Origin: Wohlfahrtiimonas larvae
GTDB taxonomy: Bacteria; Pseudomonadota; Gammaproteobacteria; Cardiobacteriales; Wohlfahrtiimonadaceae
DNA: 64,000 nt
Reading direction: 5' to 3'
Assembly: GCF_039543665.1 (NCBI RefSeq)
Contig: NZ_BAABKE010000002.1
Location: 372,001 to 436,000, forward strand
This document shows positions 17,948-28,030 of the stretch, one piece after another. Position 1 is the first letter of the stretch. Each line of letters begins with the position of its first letter. The translations under genes and the position numbers were made by a program. The notes beneath the pieces are model-generated. The model saw only the letters and a program-made list of their open reading frames with translations. It was not told the origin of the DNA and ran no database searches.

Positions 17948-20767
17948 TTATAGCAAAAAATCTTTTAAAAAGCGTCCTGTAGCACTTTTAGGATTATTGG
18001 CAATATCTTCTGGTGCTCCTTCACCAATTATCATACCACCTTTATAACCGCCTTCAGGACCTAAATCAATAATCCAATCAGCTGTTTTAATCACATCTAA
18101 ATTATGTTCAATAATTACAATAGTATTACCTTGATCACGCAATGTATTAATCACAGTTAATAACTGAGCAATATCATGAAAATGCAAACCCGTTGTTGGC
18201 TCATCCAAAATATATAATGTTTTACCTGTATCACGCTTTGATAATTCTCGTGATAATTTAACACGCTGCGCTTCACCGCCTGATAATGTTGTAGCATTTT
18301 GCCCAAGCGTAATATAACTTAAGCCAACTTCCATCAATGTAGATAATCGGCGATGAATCACAGGAATTGCAGAGAAAAATTCACAAGCATCTTCCACTGT
18401 CATATCCAGCACTTCACTGATATTTTTACCTTTGTATTGAATATCCAGAGTTTCACGATTATAGCGCTTACCTTTACAAACATCACATAACACATAAACA
18501 TCTGGCAAGAAATGCATTTCAACTTTAATTAAGCCATCTCCTTGACATGCTTCGCAACGCCCACCTTTAACGTTAAAACTGAATCGCCCCGCAGTATAGC
18601 CACGCGCACGAGATTCTGCCGTACCTGCAAAGAGTTCACGAATCGGCGTAAATAAACCTGTATATGTTGCAGGGTTTGATCTTGGTGTTCGGCCAATCGG
18701 GCTTTGATCAATATTGATCACTTTATCAATGTGTTCTAAACCTTTGATTTCTTTCACCGGTGCAACTTCTTGGCTAGCACGATTCAAAGCATTAGCTGTA
18801 AATGGATACAACGTATCATTCACCAATGTTGATTTACCTGAACCTGAAACACCTGTAACACACGTTAATAAACCCACAGGAATATTCACGCTCACATCTT
18901 TTAAGTTATTGCCTGTTGCGCCAATGATAGATAATTGCTTGTCAGGATCATTTTTAGCACGCTCTTTTGGTACTGCAATCTCTTTTTTCTTCGATAAATA
19001 TTGCCCTGTTAAAGATTCAGGTACAGCCATGATCTCTTTCACATTACCTTCAGCGACAACTTCACCGCCATGAACACCCGCACCAGGGCCAATATCCACA
19101 ACATAATCAGCCGCACGAATAGCATCTTCATCATGCTCTACCACAATCACGGTATTGCCTAAGTCACGCAGATGAATCAATGTATTCAGTAATCGTTCAT
19201 TATCACGTTGATGTAAACCAATCGATGGTTCATCCAATACATACATTACGCCCACTAAACCTGCACCAATCTGTGATGCCAAGCGAATGCGCTGTGCTTC
19301 GCCACCTGATAAGGTTTCTGCTGAGCGAGATAAATTCAAATAATCCAAACCAACATTGACTAAGAAACCTAATCGTTCGGTAATTTCTTTCAAAATTTTA
19401 TCAGCAATTTCAGCTTTAGCACCTGTTAATGTCAACGTAGATGACCAATTCAAAGCATCATCAATAGACATCGATGTTACTTGGTTAATGGCATGATCAT
19501 GGATCAATACATTCCGTGCAGATTCATTCAAACGCGCACCACCACAAGCTGTACAAGGACGAGAAGTTAAGTATTTTGCTAATTCTTCACGCATACTTTG
19601 TGAATCTGTTTCATGATAACGGCGATCTAAATTTGGTAAAATTCCTTCAAATGCGTGCGTTCTTTTAACAACTTTGCCATTCGAATCATAATATTCAAAG
19701 TCAATTTCTTCTTTACCACTACCATTTAAAATGACATTTTGGATATTGTCAGGCAATTCTCTGAAAGGAATTTCAGGGTCGAATTTATAATGTTTTGCCA
19801 ATGACAAAATCATTGAATAATAATAAAAAGCTTTTTTATCCCAACCGCGTACAGCACCTGTTGCTAAGGATAATTCATCACTTGTGATCACTTTTGTGGG
19901 ATCAAAATATTGGCTCACGCCCAAACCATCACAGCTCGGGCAAGCACCTGTTGGATTATTGAATGAAAATAATCTCGGCTCTAATTCAGGCAATGAAAAG
20001 CCACATTCAGGGCAGGCATAATTTGCGGAGAATTGCAGCATAATGGATGGATCATTCATATCCACCGCATAAACTAAGCCTGATGATAATATTAAGGCTG
20101 TTTCCATCGATTCAGCTATACGCTGAGTAATATCAGGACGAACTTTAAAGCGATCAATCACCACTTCAATGCTGTGTTTTTGTTTAGGATTAATTTCAGG
20201 TAACTCATCGATTTCGTAAACTTCGCCATCAATTCTGATACGCAAATAACCTTGTGATTTCAAGCCTTCGATTAATTTAACATGCTCACCTTTACGATCA
20301 CGGATCACAGGCGCTAACAGCATGATGCGAGAATCTTCAGGGAGATTCAAAACTTGATCCACCATCTGGCTCACAGTTTGTGCATGCAAAGCTAAATGAT
20401 GTGTTGGACAATGTGGTGTACCAATTCGCGCAAATAATAAGCGCAAATAGTCATAAATTTCTGTCACTGTTCCTACTGTAGAACGTGGGTTATGCGATGT
20501 TGATTTCTGCTCAATCGAAATCGCTGGCGATAAACCTTCAATATGGTCAACATCTGGTTTATCCATCATCGATAAGAATTGGCGAGCATAAGCGGATAAC
20601 GATTCAACGTAACGTCTTTGCCCTTCAGCATACAAAGTATCAAATGCTAAAGAGGATTTACCAGAACCTGATAACCCTGTAATCACAATGAGTTTATTGC
20701 GAGGTAAGGTTAAACTGATATTTTTTAAATTGTGCGTGCGCGCACCTTGAACCGTAATATTTTCCAT
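17948..20767 (-). CDS. uvrA: UvrABC system protein A
   Basis: The 939-residue DNA damage sensor scans DNA with UvrB at the start of nucleotide excision repair. It is a double ABC ATPase: Walker A GLSGSGKSSLAFDT near residue 30 and GVSGSGKSTLVNDTL near 640; signatures LSGGEAQRIRLASQIG near 490 and LSGGEAQRVKLSREL near 830. Zinc modules are intact (CPECGFSL...CPSCDGLG near 250-280, CTACGGARLNESA near 405, CEACQGDG...CDVCKGKRY near 740). Start: ATG at 20767 (MENITVQGARTHNLKNI) fits the family opening; an in-frame TTG 12 bases upstream is also possible. No LexA box was noticed upstream. Confidence 0.97.
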   Translation of the reverse strand: MENITVQGARTHNLKNISLTLPRNKLIVITGLSGSGKSSLAFDTLYAEGQRRYVESLSAYARQFLSMMDKPDVDHIEGLSPAISIEQKSTSHNPRSTVGTVTEIYDYLRLLFARIGTPHCPTHHLALHAQTVSQMVDQVLNLPEDSRIMLLAPVIRDRKGEHVKLIEGLKSQGYLRIRIDGEVYEIDELPEINPKQKHSIEVVIDRFKVRPDITQRIAESMETALILSSGLVYAVDMNDPSIMLQFSANYACPECGFSLPELEPRLFSFNNPTGACPSCDGLGVSQYFDPTKVITSDELSLATGAVRGWDKKAFYYYSMILSLAKHYKFDPEIPFRELPDNIQNVILNGSGKEEIDFEYYDSNGKVVKRTHAFEGILPNLDRRYHETDSQSMREELAKYLTSRPCTACGGARLNESARNVLIHDHAINQVTSMSIDDALNWSSTLTLTGAKAEIADKILKEITERLGFLVNVGLDYLNLSRSAETLSGGEAQRIRLASQIGAGLVGVMYVLDEPSIGLHQRDNERLLNTLIHLRDLGNTVIVVEHDEDAIRAADYVVDIGPGAGVHGGEVVAEGNVKEIMAVPESLTGQYLSKKKEIAVPKERAKNDPDKQLSIIGATGNNLKDVSVNIPVGLLTCVTGVSGSGKSTLVNDTLYPFTANALNRASQEVAPVKEIKGLEHIDKVINIDQSPIGRTPRSNPATYTGLFTPIRELFAGTAESRARGYTAGRFSFNVKGGRCEACQGDGLIKVEMHFLPDVYVLCDVCKGKRYNRETLDIQYKGKNISEVLDMTVEDACEFFSAIPVIHRRLSTLMEVGLSYITLGQNATTLSGGEAQRVKLSRELSKRDTGKTLYILDEPTTGLHFHDIAQLLTVINTLRDQGNTIVIIEHNLDVIKTADWIIDLGPEGGYKGGMIIGEGAPEDIANNPKSATGRFLKDFLL

Positions 20768-20984
20768 ATTGACTCTCAAAAAGACCTCAAACTAACTCTG
20801 GCTATTTTACACGAAGCCATCAGCCAATTTTCACTAAACCAATTATCATACTTGATAATAAAAGTAATAAACCATAGCGCCTACAAAAATAATGAATACG
20901 CACCATCTAAAAATTCGAGAATACTCAAATAATATATCACTCAAAAAATGCCAAATAATTTCAAAAATATTAGACATAAAATTT

Positions 20985-21017
20985 GCCCCAAAATAAAAAG
21001 ACTGCCGAAGCAGCCTT
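20985..21017 (-). terminator. Terminator of the gpmI-ctpA operon
   Basis: On the minus strand AAGGCTGC-TTCG-GCAGTCTT forms an 8-bp stem (one G-U) capped by a UUCG tetraloop, followed by TTTTATTTT. It lies 14 bases after the ctpA stop. Confidence 0.85.
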
Positions 21018-21030
21018 CATATTGATCAAC

Positions 21031-22398
21031 TTATTGAGTTTCTAAAACATCTTTTACAAAAATCAAGCTTTTAAGCAAATTTAATGCTTCATACAATTGA
21101 TTATCTGAAATAGCCAATCCACGAGCTTTCTCTGATTGTGCAAATGTTGTAATATTTTGCTCTTTATCAGAACCTTTATTTAAACGTTTTGCTAAATTTT
21201 CTTCACGAATAAAGTTAGAATTACGTTCTGAATCAACATTTAACGATAATAATTCAATATTTGGAGAAATACCTTCACCCTGAATAGAGCGACCTTCTGG
21301 CGTATAATATAAGGCTGTCGTATATTTCATTCCTTGACCATTGGCTAAATTAACAACAGATTGCACAGAACCTTTACCAAAGCTTTTTTCACCCGCAATG
21401 ATTCCTCGACGTTGATCTTGAATCGCCCCCGCAACAATTTCAGAAGCAGATGCCGAGCCACCGTTAATTAATACAACTAAAGGTGCTCCCTCTAAAATAT
21501 CACCAGGATTTGCCACAAAATCAATACGAGAAGCAGGATCACGACCTTGTGTGTAAACAATTAAACCTGATTCTAAAAAGAGATCTGAAATTTCTACTGC
21601 TTGATCTAATACACCACCTGGGTTATTACGTAAATCTAAAATCAACCCTTTAACAGTTGTTTTTTTTGCCATTGCTTGTTTATTTAAGTCATCAATCGCT
21701 GTTTTCATCTCTTCAGCTGATCGTTCTTGAAACTGGCTCAAGCGAATATAACCAAACTCATTATCAATCAACTCGCCTTTGATGCTCTCTGTTTTAATTA
21801 CATCGCGAACTACAGGAATTGTTAATGGTGAGCGTTCACTTTCACGAATAATTGTCAATACAACTTCTGTACCCGGTTCACCTTTTAACATATCAACTGC
21901 TTTCGCAACATCAATAGACTGTACAGCCGTCGAATCAATTTTAATGATCAAATCTCCTGCTTGAATACCCGCTTTTTTAGCAGGTGAACCATCCATTGGA
22001 GAAATGATGCGAATCAAGCCATCTTCGCTCACAACTTCAACACCCAAGCCTGCAAATGATCCCGTTGTAAACTCTTGAACTTTTTTATATGATTCAGAAT
22101 CATAAAACTCAGAATGAGGATCTAATCCGCTCAACATACCTTTAATGGCATTATTGACCAAAGTTTCTTCTGTGACCTCTTCAACATAATTAGCACGCAA
22201 CTGTTCAAAAACATTGACGAATAACAATAACTGCTGAACAGGTAAATTTGCTGTTGCAGCATTCTCTATCACTTCTTCACTAACATTAGGCACAACAACC
22301 TTCGGTTGTTCAATCGTCAATGCCATGCTTTCACTATTAGCAAAAGATAACAATGACAATAACGTAACTGCTACCAAGGATTTTTGAAACTTTCTCAT
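21031..22398 (-). CDS. ctpA: Carboxy-terminal processing protease (S41)
   Basis: The 455-residue periplasmic serine protease trims or degrades proteins from their C-termini. A signal peptide (MRKFQKSLVAVTLLSLLSFANSESMA) is followed by an N-terminal helical part, a PDZ domain at about residues 100-185 (GSFAGLGVEVVSEDGLIRIISPMDGSPAKKAGIQAGD), and the S41 catalytic core with LRNNPGGVLDQA near 265, Ser in NGGSASASEIVAGA near 320 and Lys in GEKSFGKGSVQ near 345. It lies 24 bases after gpmI, an arrangement (gpm, then ctp, sometimes with envC) common in proteobacteria. The envC peptidase gene is absent here. Confidence 0.95.
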   Translation of the reverse strand: MRKFQKSLVAVTLLSLLSFANSESMALTIEQPKVVVPNVSEEVIENAATANLPVQQLLLFVNVFEQLRANYVEEVTEETLVNNAIKGMLSGLDPHSEFYDSESYKKVQEFTTGSFAGLGVEVVSEDGLIRIISPMDGSPAKKAGIQAGDLIIKIDSTAVQSIDVAKAVDMLKGEPGTEVVLTIIRESERSPLTIPVVRDVIKTESIKGELIDNEFGYIRLSQFQERSAEEMKTAIDDLNKQAMAKKTTVKGLILDLRNNPGGVLDQAVEISDLFLESGLIVYTQGRDPASRIDFVANPGDILEGAPLVVLINGGSASASEIVAGAIQDQRRGIIAGEKSFGKGSVQSVVNLANGQGMKYTTALYYTPEGRSIQGEGISPNIELLSLNVDSERNSNFIREENLAKRLNKGSDKEQNITTFAQSEKARGLAISDNQLYEALNLLKSLIFVKDVLETQ

Positions 22399-22422
22399 CC
22401 TGAATTTCTCCGTTTAATTATA

Positions 22423-23955
22423 TTATTTGAAATGGATTAAGTTTTGCCCTGTCATTTCTGCGGGTTGTTCCACACCCAACAAGTGTAAAATCGTTGGAGC
22501 GATATCTTTCAATGCACCATCTGGTGACAATGCAGCAGGACGGCCTAAATAAATGAATGGTACAGGTCCTGTTGTATGAGCAGTATGTGGCTGATTTGTT
22601 TTATCATCCCATGTTAATTCAGCATTACCATGATCGGCTGTCACTAATAACTCACCGCCCACTTCCAATACTGCATCATAAACTCTGCCCATGCATTCAT
22701 CCACTGTTTCTACAGCAGTTACAATCGCATCAAAAACACCTGTATGACCAACCATATCTGGGTTTGCAAAGTTACAAATGATCACATCAAATTTTTGAGA
22801 TAAAATTGCTTCCACTAAGTTATCAGCAACTTCTGGCGCACTCATTTCTGGCTGTAAATCATATGTTGCCACTTTTGGTGAGTTAACCAAAATTCTATCT
22901 TCACCTGCAAATACTTGCTCACGGCCACCATTGAAGAAGAAAGTTACGTGAGGATATTTTTCAGTTTCAGCCAAGCGCAATTGCGTTAAATTATGTTTAG
23001 CCAATACTTCGCCTAAACCATTCACCAATGATTGTGGTGGGAATGCAATTTCTGCATGAATGGTATCTTTATATTGTGTTAAGCAAACATAATGAGATAA
23101 TTTAGGACGATATTTAGGCACAAAACCTTCAAAATCATCTTCTGTAAATGGATATGTGATTTCACGCGCGCGATCAGAACGGAAATTCATGAACATAACA
23201 GCATCACCATCTTCCATTTTTACAGCTTCACCAATCACTGTCGCTTTTACAAATTCGTCATTTTCATTGCGATCATAAGCAGCTTTTAAACCTTCCATTG
23301 CAGAATTTGCATGGAATTCACCTTTCCCTTGGCTCAATAGATCATAAGCTTGTTCAACACGCTCCCAACGATTATCACGATCCATCGCAAAGTAACGACC
23401 AATGATTGTTGCAAAACGACCTACTTTTGTATTGCTAAATACGGCTTCTGCTCTTTCGATATAAGTTTGCGCTGAACGTGGTGGCGTATCACGACCATCC
23501 AAGAATGCATGTAGATAAATCTTTGTTAAACCTAATTCTGCAGCTACTTTAATTAAGCCATGAATATGAGCCTCATCTGCATGCACGCCACCATCTGATA
23601 ACAAACCAAAAATGTGTAAGGCCTTGCCACTTGCTTTTAAATCACCCAATGTTTTTACTACCACAGGATTTTTTACAAATTCATCTTCTTCAAATGCTTT
23701 AGTAATACGTGTTAAATCTTGGTAAACAACTCGTCCCGCCCCAATATTGATATGGCCCACTTCTGAGTTGCCCATTTGCCCATCTGGCAAACCCACAGCT
23801 AAACCAGATGTTTTCAATAATGTACAGGCACCCACAGTTTTGAACTCTTCAAAATTTGGTGTTTCAGCTGCCATAATGGCATTGTTTTTTACTTCTGTGC
23901 GATAACCCCAACCATCCAAAATACATAGAACAACAGGTTTTGGCGCTTTATTCAT
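22423..23955 (-). CDS. gpmI: 2,3-bisphosphoglycerate-independent phosphoglycerate mutase
   Basis: The 510-residue manganese enzyme interconverts 3- and 2-phosphoglycerate in glycolysis. The alkaline phosphatase-like fold is evident: LCILDGWGYR at residues 10-19 with the metal Asp, the phosphorylated Ser in QMGNSEVGHINIGAGR near 62, HAFLDGRDTPP near 150, NFANPDMVGHTG near 405 and TADHGNAE near 443. Length is the norm for GpmI. First gene of a pair with ctpA. Cytoplasmic. Confidence 0.97.
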   Translation of the reverse strand: MNKAPKPVVLCILDGWGYRTEVKNNAIMAAETPNFEEFKTVGACTLLKTSGLAVGLPDGQMGNSEVGHINIGAGRVVYQDLTRITKAFEEDEFVKNPVVVKTLGDLKASGKALHIFGLLSDGGVHADEAHIHGLIKVAAELGLTKIYLHAFLDGRDTPPRSAQTYIERAEAVFSNTKVGRFATIIGRYFAMDRDNRWERVEQAYDLLSQGKGEFHANSAMEGLKAAYDRNENDEFVKATVIGEAVKMEDGDAVMFMNFRSDRAREITYPFTEDDFEGFVPKYRPKLSHYVCLTQYKDTIHAEIAFPPQSLVNGLGEVLAKHNLTQLRLAETEKYPHVTFFFNGGREQVFAGEDRILVNSPKVATYDLQPEMSAPEVADNLVEAILSQKFDVIICNFANPDMVGHTGVFDAIVTAVETVDECMGRVYDAVLEVGGELLVTADHGNAELTWDDKTNQPHTAHTTGPVPFIYLGRPAALSPDGALKDIAPTILHLLGVEQPAEMTGQNLIHFK

Positions 23956-24155
23956 TGTAGATCCCTTTAGATTAATGATACAAATCAGTCAAATTTCATC
24001 ATTATAATGAATTATCCTCAGCCTTTCAGGAATCATTTGCCTATAAAGTACTCGGTTATAATTTTAAATATATTTTTTTAAATTAATTTCAATTATGATC
24101 AAGATGATTATTCATAACCATCATAGAAATAATCACTATAAAAATATTAAAACTT

Positions 24156-24169
24156 GGGAGGTTTATATG
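24156..24169 (+). promoter_or_regulatory. Strong ribosome site that sets the ggt start
   Basis: GGGAGG at 24157-24162, 4-5 bases before the ATG at 24167, makes the later Met the start even though the frame extends upstream to 24095. Confidence 0.75.
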
Positions 24170-25876
24170 GTTGATTCATTACGTTCTTTGCTTGCAATTG
24201 GTATCATCAGCGCTTCAGGGCTCTGCTATGCACAAGTTAATTATGGTGTAGAAGGCGAAGCATTTCATCCTATTTTTGCAAAACAAGGCATGGTGGTTTC
24301 TCAAGAACCTCTCGCCACTCAAATAGGTTTAGATATTCTCAAAAATGGTGGTAATGCTATTGATGCAGCTGTTGCTGTTGGCTACGCTTTAGCAGTCACA
24401 CATCCTCAAGCAGGCAATATTGGCGGTGGTGGTTTTATGCTAATACATTTAGCAGATGGACAGACAACTGCCATAGATTTTCGTGAAGTTGCACCTAACG
24501 CTGCATCTCGCAATATGTATCTTGATGAAAACGGCAATATTATCCCTAATCGATCTTTAACCTCTCTGAGCGCTTCAGGTGTTCCGGGTACAGTCGCAGG
24601 TTTATCATATGCTTTAGAAAAATATGGCTCTCAATCGCCAGATAAGATCTTAAATCCTGCCATTGAATTGGCAAAAAATGGCATTCCTGTTAGTTTAAAT
24701 CTAAGCACAACATTTAAAAACTATGGTTATCGTGCTTTTAGCCCCCATTCAAGTAGCCGAGCTATTTTCTTCAAAGAAGATCGCATCTTATCTGAGGGAG
24801 ATCTTTTAATTCAAACAGATCTTGCCAATACATTAGCGCGTATTCGCGACAATGGTGCAAAAGAATTTTATATGGGCGAAACTGCCCAAAAGATAGCAAC
24901 ACATATGTCTAAAGGTGGGCTGATAACTTTAGATGATCTTAAAGAATACAAAGTCATCGAACGAGAACCCATTAAGGGCACTTATAAAGGGTACGATATT
25001 ATTTCCATGCCACCTCCTTCCTCTGGAGGGATTCATATCATTCAAATTTTAAACATATTGGAAAATTTCAACTTACAAGAATATGGCCCTAATAGCGCCT
25101 TAACTTATCATTTAATGGCAGAGGCAATGAAACGTGCTTATGCTGATCGCTCAGAATATCTAGGTGACCCTGAATTTGTAAATGTTCCAATTCAGACATT
25201 AACTAGTAAAGCTTATGCAAAAGATATTGCAAATCAAATCAGCCTAACAAAATCAACACCTTCCTCTGAAATTAAACCTGCAAATTTAGCGCCCTATGAA
25301 TCGACACAAACAACACATTATTCAGTTATAGATCAATATGGCAATGCAGTTGCGGTGACGTATACGTTGAATACTAACTTTGGCTCAGGCATTGTGGCAG
25401 AAGGTACCGGTATTTTATTGAACAATGAAATGGATGATTTTTCTAGCAAACCAGGCACGCCTAATATATATGGCCTTATTGGTGGCGAAAGTAATGCCAT
25501 AGAACCTAAAAAACGCCCCTTATCATCGATGTCGCCCACCATTATCTCAAAAAATGGTGAAGTATTTGTTGTTACAGGTAGCCCAGGTGGTAGTCGCATT
25601 ATCACAACTGTGTTGCAAATACTATTAAACACTATGGAATTTGATATGAATATTGCTGAAGCTAGTTCTGCCCCTCGTATTCATCACCAATGGTTACCTG
25701 ATTATATTCGTGTCGAAAAAACTGTCAGCCCAGACACAATTCGTGCATTACAAGCATTGGGACATAAGGTCAAAATAGAACCTGTTATGGGAAGCACACA
25801 AAGTATTATGAAATTAGATCGTGGATTATTTGGTGCAACAGACCCACGTACAGATGGCTCTAGCCAAGGTTACTAA
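24167..25876 (+). CDS. ggt: Gamma-glutamyltransferase
   Basis: The 569-residue periplasmic enzyme cleaves gamma-glutamyl bonds of glutathione and transfers the glutamyl group. From the chosen ATG, MVDSLRSLLAIGIISASGLCYAQ is a proper signal peptide. The Ntn-hydrolase fold shows NGGNAIDAAVAVGYALAVTHPQAGNIGGGGF near 70-100, the autocleavage nucleophile Thr in STQTTHYSVID near residue 383, GSGIVAEGTGILLNNEMDDFS near 405 and RPLSSMSPTI and TGSPGGSRIITTVL near 450-480. Precursor would split into large and small subunits at that Thr. It is divergent from gpmI and appears monocistronic. Likely role: glutathione-derived cysteine or glutamate supply. Confidence 0.95.
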   Translation: MVDSLRSLLAIGIISASGLCYAQVNYGVEGEAFHPIFAKQGMVVSQEPLATQIGLDILKNGGNAIDAAVAVGYALAVTHPQAGNIGGGGFMLIHLADGQTTAIDFREVAPNAASRNMYLDENGNIIPNRSLTSLSASGVPGTVAGLSYALEKYGSQSPDKILNPAIELAKNGIPVSLNLSTTFKNYGYRAFSPHSSSRAIFFKEDRILSEGDLLIQTDLANTLARIRDNGAKEFYMGETAQKIATHMSKGGLITLDDLKEYKVIEREPIKGTYKGYDIISMPPPSSGGIHIIQILNILENFNLQEYGPNSALTYHLMAEAMKRAYADRSEYLGDPEFVNVPIQTLTSKAYAKDIANQISLTKSTPSSEIKPANLAPYESTQTTHYSVIDQYGNAVAVTYTLNTNFGSGIVAEGTGILLNNEMDDFSSKPGTPNIYGLIGGESNAIEPKKRPLSSMSPTIISKNGEVFVVTGSPGGSRIITTVLQILLNTMEFDMNIAEASSAPRIHHQWLPDYIRVEKTVSPDTIRALQALGHKVKIEPVMGSTQSIMKLDRGLFGATDPRTDGSSQGY

Positions 25877-25894
25877 AATTATCACCACCATATT

Positions 25895-25932
25895 GAGATT
25901 AATACTCTTACGTCATCTTGAGTATTAATCTC
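25895..25932. terminator. Stem-loop between convergent ggt and DUF3553 gene
   Basis: GAGATTAATACTC (25895-25907) and GAGTATTAATCTC (25920-25932) form a perfect 13-bp stem with a 12-base loop, overlapping the stop codon of the downstream minus-strand gene. Neither side has a strong T run, so it may protect 3' ends rather than terminate by itself. Confidence 0.45.
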
Positions 25933-26779
25933 GACCTGCAATCCAGATGAATGATTGTATATCCACCATGTTTTCTGGTGCTAACCCCAATGCTTTAAGA
26001 TTTTCAAATAGGTAATGCGCAAATTTTAGAACACGATGATAAGTAATAATATTCAAGGTTGTTTCATAATACAGATTAAATTCACAAATCTTGGCAAGAT
26101 TTTGTGTGACTGATGGCTTCAAAAAAATATATTTATTTGGGTGAAATATAAATAAAAAATAAGTCATAATTGTCCACTTACTAACCCTCATTTCTGACAA
26201 AACACGAGCAAACTCTATAAAATTTTGATCAAAATCAGAAGTATTGCCATAAAGTAAAGCATACAAACTACAAACGAACTCTTTTTGAAAATCGGTGTGA
26301 TCCAAAGTTTCTAACAAAACAATTTTTTCAAAGCGATCAATTAAACTCAATGTATCTTTATGTATGATTGATTTAATCAACTGAGTAATTGTTGCATATT
26401 CATCTTTAACTAATAACTGTAAAAAAATCTTCTCACTCAAAACCTTATGCGCAAAATCAGAAATGCCTTGTTTATGATAAACTTCCTTTTCAAGGTAGTT
26501 AATATCCTGAAAACCATTTGGAAACTTAGATAGAAAATTATTTAATAAAATAGTTAGCCCTAAAAATTTTGAATTATCCTGTAATTTATCCAATATAGGA
26601 TGTTGTGCTGCGTTACCTATAATTATTTGTGGTTGAAAAATCTTAGTAGATAATATTTTCTCGCCACTATTTTCAAAAAATACCCTAACTTTTTCATCCT
26701 GTTGATTTTCTAAAACAACGCCTAACCCCCAATTTTCCTGCTTCGGATGTTTAACTTTATCGCCTTTCTTATAATGCAT
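25925..26779 (-). CDS. DUF3553-domain protein of unknown function
   Basis: A 284-residue soluble protein. Residues 3-40 (YKKGDKVKHPKQENWGLGVVLENQQDEKVRVFFENSGEK) look like the small DUF3553/Tudor-like module found at the C-terminus of UvrD-type helicases, where it contacts protein partners such as RNA polymerase. The remaining 240 residues are helical, ending in YLFENLKALGLAPENMVDIQSFIWIAG, a C-terminal pattern I have seen in uncharacterised proteins with an FLKPxxTQ stretch (here FLKPSVTQNLAK). No catalytic motif is evident. It could act in DNA repair or transcription quality control, purely by analogy with the N-terminal module. Own transcription unit, convergent with ggt. Confidence 0.7.
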   Translation of the reverse strand: MHYKKGDKVKHPKQENWGLGVVLENQQDEKVRVFFENSGEKILSTKIFQPQIIIGNAAQHPILDKLQDNSKFLGLTILLNNFLSKFPNGFQDINYLEKEVYHKQGISDFAHKVLSEKIFLQLLVKDEYATITQLIKSIIHKDTLSLIDRFEKIVLLETLDHTDFQKEFVCSLYALLYGNTSDFDQNFIEFARVLSEMRVSKWTIMTYFLFIFHPNKYIFLKPSVTQNLAKICEFNLYYETTLNIITYHRVLKFAHYLFENLKALGLAPENMVDIQSFIWIAGRD

Positions 26780-26914
26780 ACTAATCTCCTTGGCTTATTG
26801 TTATACTTTTATGATTAGATTACATTGATATAAGTCCGAAAATATTATAAATTTCGGAACTTAATATTTTTATATTAATTTATAAAATCTATAGATTAGC
26901 TCTTTATTTAATAT

Positions 26915-27931
26915 CTATTGTATAGATTGAATAAACCAATTTCTCAACTCACTCAATGAATCTGTCGCATCAGGATATTCTTTCAGAATATTTTCGAAAA
27001 CATGATCAATATCTACTTCTTTATAACGGACGCCAATCAGTGCTTGTTCCAATGCCTCCAATGAATCCAAATACAAGCTATCACTATAAATTTTCGATTC
27101 AATAATAACACCATCTTTCACAACTAACTGGACTTCAACACCACCCCAAGTAAAACGTTCATCAAAATGATGACTGAATTCTAAGGCTTTACCAAAATTC
27201 CAATCCCAGCTAGATTGTTCTCTAAATCGCTCTGCAAACCCTTCAATATTGGGAGGATTAATTTCAGAAATAAATTCAGGCTCTACGGTTGTCCCGCAAT
27301 GCTCAAAAAATGCTTCTGTAATTGCACCACAAATTTCAGCATGCGTTATGGTCGGTAATAGCTCAATTAAATTTGCAACACGTGATCGTACAGATGTAAT
27401 TCCTTTGGCTTGTAATTTTTTTGGGTCAGGATTTAAATAATTTTCAAGGCGCGAAAAATCTACATTTAATAAAAGTGTTCCATGATGAAACCCACGATCT
27501 GCTTTTTCTCGGTATGCGGAGCCAGAAATCTTACGAATTTCACCTTCACGGTGAATAACTAAATCATTTCGACCTGAAGCTTCCACTGTTAAACCTAGTG
27601 TTTTCAAAGCATCAATAATAATTTGAGTTGATACATTTTTATTATATTCAGGTTTACCGATCATAAATGTAAAATTAGTATTACCTAAATCATGAAATAC
27701 AGCACCACCACCACTGTGACGACGAGCTAACTTTACATGATCATCATCCATTTTACGTGTATTACACTCTTTCCAAGGATTTTGAGCACGACCGATTACA
27801 ACTGTTTTATCGTTACGCCACAAAAACAAAACCTTCTGATCTGGATCCATGGTACTAAAAATAGTCTCTTCCACAGCTAAATTAAACCATGGATCTACAC
27901 TTTCAGAAATTAATAATCTCAGCTGTTTCAT
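26915..27931 (-). CDS. lplA: Lipoate-protein ligase A
   Basis: The 338-residue enzyme activates free lipoate with ATP and attaches it to lipoyl domains of 2-oxoacid dehydrogenases and GcvH. Length equals E. coli LplA. Conserved LplA segments: NLAVEETIF near 17, FLWRNDKTVVIGRAQNPWKECN near 35, the lipoate-binding RRHSGGGAVFHDLGNTNFTFM near 70, KISGSAYREKADRGFHHGTLL near 133, and a C-terminal accessory domain from about 250. AAGGCAAG precedes the ATG. Monocistronic, divergent from the DsbA-like gene at 28031. Confidence 0.95.
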   Translation of the reverse strand: MKQLRLLISESVDPWFNLAVEETIFSTMDPDQKVLFLWRNDKTVVIGRAQNPWKECNTRKMDDDHVKLARRHSGGGAVFHDLGNTNFTFMIGKPEYNKNVSTQIIIDALKTLGLTVEASGRNDLVIHREGEIRKISGSAYREKADRGFHHGTLLLNVDFSRLENYLNPDPKKLQAKGITSVRSRVANLIELLPTITHAEICGAITEAFFEHCGTTVEPEFISEINPPNIEGFAERFREQSSWDWNFGKALEFSHHFDERFTWGGVEVQLVVKDGVIIESKIYSDSLYLDSLEALEQALIGVRYKEVDIDHVFENILKEYPDATDSLSELRNWFIQSIQ

Positions 27932-28030
27932 TTTCTTGCCTTTAATAAATACAATGTGCTCTAAAATCTAATGATAGTTTGTTTTTCTCTGTTAATATAC
28001 TAATCCTAAAAGTCACACAAAGGAATCATT

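Noticed and set aside
18714..19073. 119-residue plus-strand frame within uvrA
   Set aside because: Antisense shadow of the uvrA coding frame with no signal or family pattern.
24095..24166. Upstream extension of ggt from 24095
   Set aside because: No signal peptide at that start; GGGAGG sits right before the later ATG, which gives a proper signal peptide.
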